Assembly (NCBI GenBank): GCA_021234155.1
Contig: JAJEKV010000113.1
Location: forward strand, 2,214,325-2,278,324
Length of the DNA: 64,000 nt
From: Isoetes taiwanensis
Taxonomy: Eukaryota > Streptophyta > Lycopodiopsida > Isoetales > Isoetaceae
Direction of reading: 5' to 3'
Below, one piece after another: positions 56,582-64,000 of the stretch. The notes beneath the pieces were generated by a model. That model worked only from the letters and a program-made list of their open reading frames with translations. It was not told the DNA's origin and did no database searches. The stretch's first letter is position 1. Each line of letters begins with the position of its first letter. Position numbers and translations under genes: made by a program.

Positions 56582-56609
56582 AAAGATTTCCTCGGCCGAG
56601 GAAATCTTT
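56582..56609. repeat. 28-bp perfect palindrome before a poly-T run
   Basis: AAAGATTTCCTCGG and its exact complement meet at the centre, followed by a T-run of about 17. It precedes a GC-rich island (56630-56930) in which both strands have long open frames by composition alone. Confidence 0.9.
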
Positions 56610-56629
56610 TTTTTTTTTTTTTTTGCTTT

Positions 56630-57039
56630 CCGCTTTGGCGCTGGCGCCGCTGGAGGCGCCGCTCGAGGCCCCGCCGAAGCGGATGCAATGATGGATGGCG
56701 TTGGAGCAGCGCCAGTGAAGGATGGCGCCCAGTGTGCCTCGAGTGGATGTCCGCTGCGATACACGGGCGCCGGCGCCTTGGCGCGGGGCTGGTGGATGGG
56801 TGAGGAGGCACCTCCGATGGGCGATTTCCGAAGGTTTTTTTCTCGAAAGCCGCCTTCCCCGCGTGTGCACGGGCGATTGGCGTTAGGGGCGTCATTTTTT
56901 CCAAAGACCCGCCAGTGAAGAGGTTACGGTTCGGAGTTGCTTGGTGAAGCTTTGCCTCGCTGGAGGTATGAAGGTATGCTTGTTGCTTGTGCAGGCAAAG
57001 ATGGGATTTTGGATCGGTGAGCAGCCATAGTCATCCTGG
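56630..57039. other. GC-rich island, no supported gene
   Basis: GC content is sharply higher than in the surroundings. GGCGCC and CGCCGG words and GCAGCGCCAGTGAAGGATGG are repeated or inverted. Frames exist on both strands without recognisable domains. It runs into the LINE 3' end, so it may be the body of a retroposed sequence using that tail. Confidence 0.4.
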
Positions 57040-57235
57040 CAACGGTTTTTTCCCAGGTGGTTTTTAATCCGGGTCATGATGGTTGTGTTCTAGCTCACGT
57101 TGTGCTTTGGTTTAAGGGCTTCGGCCCATGTTCTTGTTTGGACTTCGGTCCAGGACTTCGGTCCCTTATGTACTTGGTCCCATAACCCGATTGGGTTCCG
57201 TGGACGTTAAAAATTTTTCCTTCCTTCCTTCCTTC
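57040..57235 (+). mobile_element. LINE 3' end, same tail family as 4226 and 26455
   Basis: GGTTTTTTCCCAGGTGG then TTTTTAATCCGGGTCATG, followed by TTGGTCCCATAACCCGATTG and GGTTCCGTGGACGTTAAAAA, corresponds to the LINE tails at 9200-9320 and 31553-31680. It ends in four TTCC units. No polymerase sequence remains here, so it is 5' truncated or a SINE sharing the tail. Confidence 0.75.
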
Positions 57236-57615
57236 TCATTTCGCCCCTTCTAATCCGGCATGCAAATCCGGCATGCATATGCCACGACCGCTACCGTATA
57301 TTCAAGGTAGTGGCTTGCCCAGCCAGCCAAGTCCAAGACCACATCCGTTGGGTGATTCGGAGATGCGAGCCTCAACTGCCCAAAAGCGAGATAAAGACTG
57401 GGCAAGAACACTTGGTTGTCTTCATGATTCATCCGTTCATCCGTCTTTGTATGCCTTGGAATTCTTATTTTAGACTTCAGGTATATGCATCAGAACGATC
57501 TGAGTAAGTTTATTTCGAATTGGGGATGAGTTAGTGTTCCCGTGCTGTGATAAACTATCAAAATTGAAGATGTATTTCTTATTCATCATGCTTGATTCAT
57601 CTATCAGTATTGCAG

Positions 57616-57782
57616 GCTTTCGATATTGAAAGAGGGGTTTTTGCTCTGTTGTATAGAGCTTTGTGGACTTGCAAAGCCAGCCTGTCCAATGTTTCTAATT
57701 GCCATGTTTCTACTCTTACGCAGTTGGAAGCCACTATAGAAGTGGGGCCTCATCTAATAAAAGCAATTTCAGACTATCTGAG
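57616..57782 (+). pseudogene. Exon-like segment, family unknown
   Basis: A TTGCAG acceptor and a GAG|GTATTT donor bracket AFDIERGVFALLYRALWTCK, ASLSNVSNCHVSTLTQLEAT and IEVGPHLIKAISDYLR. The composition is protein-like and helical. No partner exons are recognised on either side. Confidence 0.4.
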
Positions 57783-60700
57783 GTATTTGAGATTTCTTCA
57801 TCTCTCTTTGTCATTCTTAGAATTGCAAAAATGCAGCAAAAGCTGCATCTTCTCCCTTCGTTGGAGTAGTTTGCATTTTTTTTTCTCTTTATGTAGATAA
57901 GTACTCTCTTTGATAGTGTTCGATGGTAACCTGGGGCATTTTTATTGCTTGAATCGTGATTTTCTCATCATCAAATTGGTTACACCCATGATTTTTAATG
58001 ATTCTGTAGCAGAAGGAAGTAGGACAAGTTCAATATCCATTCATCTAGAGTCTTTCAGCAATCTGAAGTCAAAAGTCTTTCTGCAATCTAAAGCCTTAGT
58101 CTTTAATTTGTTCTGTTGCGAACCCACTCTTTGATAATCTAAATACTTTATTTGTTATTTATTGTCATGTGTCTACTGCTTAATCACGTTTGAAGCTAGA
58201 AAATATTGTTGTCTTATTAGGTTCAACTTCAGATCAACATGTACTTTTTGTTTTTTGTTTTTGATGCATATACATCTTTGCTTAGAGCTAGCTTTTCCTT
58301 TTAGATGGAGTTCTGATGGAGACAAGGCATGTAGAAGTTATGATGGAGGTGAGGCGCGTAAGTGTCAATGGAAAGGAGGTAAAAAAAAATTCAAATATTT
58401 TGCATTCTGATCTGTTGCATGGTCAATTTTGTGGTATTGCAGTTTATTATATGGATGTTCATTTGATCCATGTTAATTGAGGACAAGCTGCAAAGGCAAG
58501 CAATTTAGCATGTATGAATGCCTTTTTTTGAATAGTCATTTATGTTTGTGTATAGGATTTTCTTATCCTCATCATACAATTAAGTTCAGATTTTTATCTA
58601 GGCATAGAAATTTTCAGTTGCAGCATGATAGAACAGCAAGGTACAACACTGTTGATAGCACTCTTTCTAAATGTTCTAGGTTTCTACTTATCTGGGTAGA
58701 CCTAGAATGCACCCGATTGTTAGTTTTATCAGCATGTGATCTCTGCTAATGTTCAGCTTTCATGGTTCTCCTCAATATGAACATTTTCCCTGATGCTTGG
58801 CTTCATGCTATCAAGGATATAGCTAGGAGTATATGATATAGCTATGAATACACATTTGCATGGTCCACATGATCTAAAGTTTTCTGGCGTTAGACATGGG
58901 TTTATGCCAGTGTCACTCTAGGTAGATGAGTGAATTAACAAAATTTCTGCACCAATGGGTCTCCTGAATCGAAGCTTTTGTCACATGAAGACTTAAAGGG
59001 TTTTAAGCATGTTCGCATCCATCATAGAGTTGCCATAATCTATATCTGGCATGGTGATTTTGAGCTACCTCAGTTTTAAGTGCTGGATGCAGACAAGAGG
59101 GTTGGCAAGGAATCATCCATTTGTTTACTTTTCTATCATGGCATCTCTAAACTTTTGTTTCTGTACCAAAACTAGAGATGTGCATGGTCATGCTATCAGT
59201 TGTCCAATCATGCAATATCCTCAATACAGATTATGCGTATTGCCAAGACCTATTATGATGGCCCATTATTATGCCGCATACCCATCTCACTCATCTACAG
59301 AGAAAGCCAAGTCCACAATGAAGCAAGCTCCACCTGCAGTATGGGACCTTTTTTTATATTGCAGACCAACTTATTTGATGAGCCGTAAGAGAACATATTA
59401 GAGGAGCACTATGAGTACATATGTATCTGTTACCAGGAAGGCCTAGCATTCAGCCACTACTATAACTGGGTAACATCATATATTCGGACTTTGCAACATA
59501 AGGGCATAGATAAATAAATAGAGAAGAGAATCTGCAATAGGTCAAGCTGCTAAAGGTAGACTGTCCATTTTGTTATGGACGTTAATACAAATTATAAATC
59601 CAAATGCTATCTTGCATTAGCTATAGAAATAAAAGGACAAGCGTCTTAAAATGATTGAGGATTATCAAAAAAAATATCTGCAAAATTTGAGGTAAAGTAT
59701 ATATCTAAACAATATATACTCTGGTATATGTTTTTGCAGCTTACAGCTCTTCCATCATGGAAAACATCATTGTGTAGGTAATTTATACAAATATTTTGCT
59801 AGCATGTATTCTGCCCCAAAAATTTAGTGAATCTTTGTTAATAAAATGTAGCTGCAGATTTGTGCAAGTCGATAAGGAGATTTGTGCAATGAATAGAATT
59901 TAATATCTATTCACGAGGCTATCGAGGATGGCAGGATGGAATAGGACTTGATAGAACATGCAGAATATAATATTTATCCACGGGGTTATCGTTGATGCCA
60001 AGATGGAATAGGACATGATATAACTAACATTCCTATGCTGATAAGTTCCATTTCTTGATGTTATTTTTTAAGCTTTGTAGATCTTATGATTCTCTTTTTT
60101 TCTGCCATGTACTACACATTGAAGAAACTTGGACAGCTATGTGTACAGAGCACTGTAAAATTTGTACTGTTCCCAAATTTTTTTGGAAAAAACATGATTC
60201 AGGTGGTGTTGTAGTGACACACATTTTGCTGTGTAGTTATGTACCTTTATATCTTCACTTTGTGGCATCAGAACTTGGTGTATGATTTCCACTTTTTACA
60301 GGACCATGGTTCCAGCTATCTATTTCAAAAAGACCATTGTTGTGATGCCAATTAAATGTTCGCATGAGAAGGCCATGGTGCTAGCTATTCATTTTAGAAT
60401 ATTGTTGTGATGTCAACTAAATATTTTCTTTCTTATATGTGCAGAATTCTATATAGCATTAGCCATCTAAATATATGTAGCAGACCATCAATATAAACAT
60501 TCAATAGATGCATTTGGAGGTTTTAGCAAGTTGTCTGTAGCTATTCTTGACTCATTCTCTTCGCTCTCTCATCAGGAGTAATTATGGCCCACTGTACTGT
60601 TGAAAATGTTTAGATGAAAAATCATAGATTATAGGGTATACATGTGGGTTATTTCTTTAAAATGCAGGGACTTGCTTTCTTAAAATGCCTAAAATGTGAA

Positions 60701-61500
60701 ACCTAGAATAACATTTTCTACGTCAGGGGACATTCAAATTCTATTTCATAATTTCTAACTAATTCGTTCTCTCTCTGCTTTTGAATGTTAATCTCAATTG
60801 TCAATATTCTTAGAAATTTTATAAAGCATTCTTGGTTCTTTAAGGCCACAAATGATCTGGGGAACCTAGGAATTCTACAATGAAAAGCCTCAGAAGTTGC
60901 AGATGACTTTGAATAATTTTTTTAAAGCGTTCAGAAATTCTAAGCTACAATTCCACCACTTGCATAATTGTTCTTACAATGATGTCTCTTATAGAATTAA
61001 AATGCTAATATAAGATGTAGATCATTGTTTTATTCCTAAAGCATTTCAGTTCTAAATAGAATGCCTATCATAGTGTCTTTATTTCCTAGACCAAATACAA
61101 ACATCAAGTAGTGAATTTGACCCACACCACAATTGCTAGGAAGTGATTGATACCCATGGTAGATCCTAATCCACAACATGTGCTATCCATTGTATATCCT
61201 AACCCACGTTGTCTTGATATAACTTAAAAGATAGCTACATTTGCATGCCATTTCACACCATAGAGAAAATCATGCCACCTTTTAAATAATTATAAACCAC
61301 ATCACCCATAAGAGTTACCTGTCAAACAAGGTGCAATTGGGTTCAACGCAACTTAATAACCTACATAACAATTACTTTACATGCCAAAAAAGTTGCAATT
61401 CTCCTATATAAGGACATTAGAATAATATATTACCCATTGAAATAATTTTCTCAATGCATATCTTAAATGATGAGAACATGTATAATACAAAGTCATATGA
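57783..61500. other. Long AT-rich stretch without recognised genes
   Basis: Frames on the plus strand are short and Phe/Cys-rich, as expected by chance. Two local duplications are visible: GGATGGAATAGGACTTGATA versus AAGATGGAATAGGACATGAT (59935-60020), and an ATTGTTGTGATG unit (about 60335 and 60400). It may include introns of a gene whose exons I could not find. Confidence 0.5.
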
Positions 61501-61751
61501 CCATTGAATGGTGAAAATATTTAAATGCTACTTTTGTAGATGCCATTGTTACTTGAAACCGTATGCAGTGTTTTTTTTTTTTTTTTTTTTTTCTGTATAC
61601 CTAACTGCCACCAAAGTAGTTGCCATGTATAACTTAAATAGAATACCATTATTGTCCTATTGGGACAATTCAATACATCAAATTTTTGTTTGCTATATGT
61701 ATAGTTATGTATGTCAACAGCTTCATTGTTGTATAGTAGAACAGTACTTAT

Positions 61752-61780
61752 GCCCGGCAACGCCGGGCACCCATTACTAG
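61752..61780 (+). mobile_element. Helitron 3' terminus
   Basis: The stem GCCCGGC/GCCGGGC with loop AAC (61752-61768) is followed after eight bases by CTAG at 61777-61780 and then T. This is the Helitron end signature: a GC-rich hairpin 8-12 nt before CTRR, inserted before T. The body would extend upstream; the 5' TC end is not identified. Confidence 0.75.
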
Positions 61781-61928
61781 TAATACTTATAGACAATTTA
61801 CCTTTCAATATCTACAAATTGTGGCAAATTGGTCTTTGCTGTAGTGCTTTATGGATAATGCACTCAATGGCTTGTTTTTCAATAGCTCATCACAAAGAAC
61901 TGCATCTCACTTCCCACTATAGCCGTGT

Positions 61929-62171
61929 TCAGAAGCTCCTTACATCATGAGGGTCCATGCAAATGCCAGAGCATGCAATAACAACCGTGTTCACTGCTTC
62001 AGGAAATATATGAACCATCCTGAATGCCACAAATCCTTCATAGCTCGTCCCTCCCACACCAAACTTGGATATCCCAATTTCTTTTAATAACATACTGATG
62101 CATTTCGCTCTGTCTTCTCTAGCCTTGTTGATTCGACTTTCCCAAAGTATGTATAGATCAAAATGCACCAA
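61929..62171 (-). pseudogene. Alpha/beta-hydrolase fragment around the nucleophile elbow
   Basis: The minus frame reads FDLYILWESRINKAREDRAK, MLLKEIGISKFGVGGTSYEG and FVAFRMVHIFPEAVNTVVIA then CSGICMDPHD. This is the plant hydrolase block with the elbow GTSYGG, here GTSYEG: the Ser is kept but a conserved Gly is Glu. Upstream and downstream parts of the fold are missing. It differs from the fragment at 42746, which covers an earlier part of a related fold. Confidence 0.65.
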
Positions 62172-62385
62172 CTAATCATGTACAACTTAATCTTGGAGAA
62201 GAACCTAATCTTGTAAACCAAGTTTGGTTCCAAGAAGAACTTTGTTAGACAATCTGCATCTATGGTAGCTTTTTTTCTTATTTGGCTTTACAGCCCCGCA
62301 AACAAAAATTGACTTGCTGATGTTGTGGCTTTGAAGTTGGGCATCTTGTATTTTTGTCTTGGAGTTTTGGTTGCTGATATGGAAT

Positions 62386-62575
62386 GAAGAAGAAGAAGAA
62401 GAAGAAGAAGAAGAAGAAGAAGAAGAAGAAGAAGAAGAAGAAGAAGAAGAAGAAGAAGAAGAAGAAGAAGAAGAAGAAGAAGAAGAAGAAGAAGAAGAAG
62501 AAGAAGAAGAAGAAGAAGAAGAAGAAGAAGAAGAAGAAGAAGAAGAAGAAGAAGAAGAAGAAGAAGAAGAAGAAG
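62386..62575 (+). repeat. GAA trinucleotide microsatellite, about 63 units
   Basis: An essentially uninterrupted GAA run ends in GAGGAG. It yields poly-Glu, poly-Lys or poly-Ser frames on both strands that are not genes. Confidence 0.98.
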
Positions 62576-62579
62576 AGGA

Positions 62580-64000
62580 GGAGATAAGCATTATGTGGGA
62601 CTGTATACTACAGCCTTTGGTTGATCCAAAAACCATGTTGAACGGAAAAGGCGTGGCTAAGATAACCAAGTATAATCATGAAGTTGAAGATAAATGGTGT
62701 TTAAAAGGACCTGCACTCAGTATGTGCCTAAATAGAATTATATTGATGGTTGTGTGATCATGATCCTGAGTTCCCATAGCATTAGAGCATATGGTTGGTT
62801 GGAAGAACTTTGGAGTTAAATGCTAAGTTGGTACCCAATAGGGATAAGTGGGAAATACCATACTAAAACATTGGATGGTGCCAATAATATTTATAATTGT
62901 AACGTATGGGGCTGCTTGTGTTGGCTTTTAACATGAAGAATGGGAATGATGGTGCCCATTAAAGGTTACAAAGGTGACTAAGCATGGGTTTGGTATCAAT
63001 AGAACCACCTAAGATTTGGTAGATTTGCTGGCCAGGCTTTTAATGTTATAGGCTAGGTCAGAGAGCGCGGCTTACTAGACAAAATTTTGGGGCTCAAAAT
63101 CTTTTGGAGAATTTCGGTGCCAGTGATATTAATGCTGCTACCAGGAGTTAAGAGATATGATTTGGCGTGCAAATGCCCTGGTAATAGTTACCAGAATGGC
63201 TTTTGCAAGCTAGGTGTTCAATTTTTTCTGTATACTTGGTGTGGCGCTTGCAAGATTGAGCATTCTGTCTGTGACCTTTATTGGAAGTTGTGTGATGCCT
63301 AAGGGTGTTTACGAAAGGGGGCCCGGCAAAAAGAATAAAGGCCCTAATAACAACAATGGGGTTCCCTCAAAGAAGATCGACAAAGCAAGTTTTAGCAGAA
63401 AGCCTGCTAATGGTGGAACGTTTCAAAATACGGTGAAGCGTGGAGCTCCAAATCAGGTGCGTGGCTGTGTCACGATAGAGCTGATGGAGTTAAAACCAAA
63501 GGAACATGTTGATTTAATTGTGTACAGATAAAAGTCCTAGTTAATCATATAGAAAGTCGTTCTGGAAGATTTATAGATGGGTATGATGGGGCTTTGGCTG
63601 GTTTAACTGGTTAAGGTATGAATATGAGAGCAAAATAGGCTCGTGGGCTCTATGGTTATCTGTTACACCAGGAAATAGTAGTGGCCGGGCTGTCAAACAG
63701 AGTTCATAACTATTAAAATAAGCTAACGCTTATGGGGCGGTATAAGTATTATGTATTGGTATAACAGTTTTGGTATGCAATGTAATAGATAATAGTATTC
63801 TAATGGAAGAGCATACCGTCAGGCTGTCTATTGGGTAAAAATGATGTGTTACTGCAAGATTAAAAGAAGAACCTCCCTGTTTGCCTGAACCAGGGGCTTG
63901 TTGCGTGGCCTGTTCTATGCAGTGGCCGGATTTATGAGCTTCTAGATGATAAACCTATAGAAAACATGGTTTATGTAGGCCCCAATGGTGTGAAAAAAGC
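62580..64000. other. Unassigned end of window
   Basis: A 78-codon plus frame at 63295-63531 (MPKGVYERGPGKKNKGPNNN, then RGAPNQVRGCVTIELMELKP) is basic, Gly/Asn-rich and ends at a stop. It could be part of a retroelement gag or a host exon continuing beyond the window. Nothing else is supported. Confidence 0.3.

Noticed and set aside
56519-56918. Overlapping 80-116 codon frames on both strands
   Set aside because: The GC-rich island has few stops by composition, and none of the frames has a recognisable domain.
62359-62757. Poly-Glu, poly-Lys and poly-Ser reading frames
   Set aside because: They are translations of the GAA microsatellite in different frames and strands, not genes.

Overview
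The window looks like nuclear DNA of a land plant. The evidence is a plant-type calcium-dependent protein kinase fragment, PLS-type pentatricopeptide (PPR) fragments, a mitochondrial phosphate carrier fragment, GT-AG introns, and retrotransposons primed by initiator tRNA-Met. Dense nested mobile elements, low overall GC content and a Crypton-type recombinase make a seed-free vascular plant such as a fern plausible, but that narrower placement is inference. Only a few genes look intact. Most of the sequence is mobile DNA, decayed gene pieces and repeats.

Region by region. 1-2073: a decayed unknown coding stretch, then an FCP1-like HAD phosphatase reading frame. 2405-15979: seven diverged copies of a roughly 700-820 bp tandem unit, broken up by a 1.2 kb insertion with a 10-bp target duplication, a 5.1 kb L1-type LINE (itself carrying a 1569-bp terminal-inverted-repeat element), a reversed zf-RVT LINE and a short poly-A insertion. 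17910-18356: a complete 447-bp TRIM retrotransposon. 20252-21293: the clearest host gene, a three-exon, 221-residue membrane protein with a cadherin-like beta-sandwich domain, with a 116-bp perfect palindrome in its upstream region. 22100-26340: hairpins and unresolved coding-like remnants. 26455-31700: a second LINE of the first family. 32000-43900: remnants of a UBZ-type zinc finger exon, a CDPK, a PPR protein, a phosphate carrier and an alpha/beta hydrolase, plus two clusters of a palindromic repeat and one copy of a 276-bp MITE. 44316-49722: a nearly intact Ty1/copia element on the minus strand with matching 5-bp target duplications. 49995-53260, minus strand: a Crypton-type (DUF3504-like) tyrosine recombinase directly downstream of a Helitron Rep N-terminal remnant. 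54069-54343: a second, almost identical copy of the MITE in the opposite orientation. 57040-64000: a LINE 3' end, a Helitron 3' terminus, a second alpha/beta hydrolase fragment and a GAA microsatellite of about 63 units.

There is no operon-like organisation. The main relationships are nesting and insertion order. The tandem array is older than the LINEs inside it, the LINE at 4226 is older than the terminal-inverted-repeat element inside it, and the near-identical MITEs and the copia element are comparatively young.
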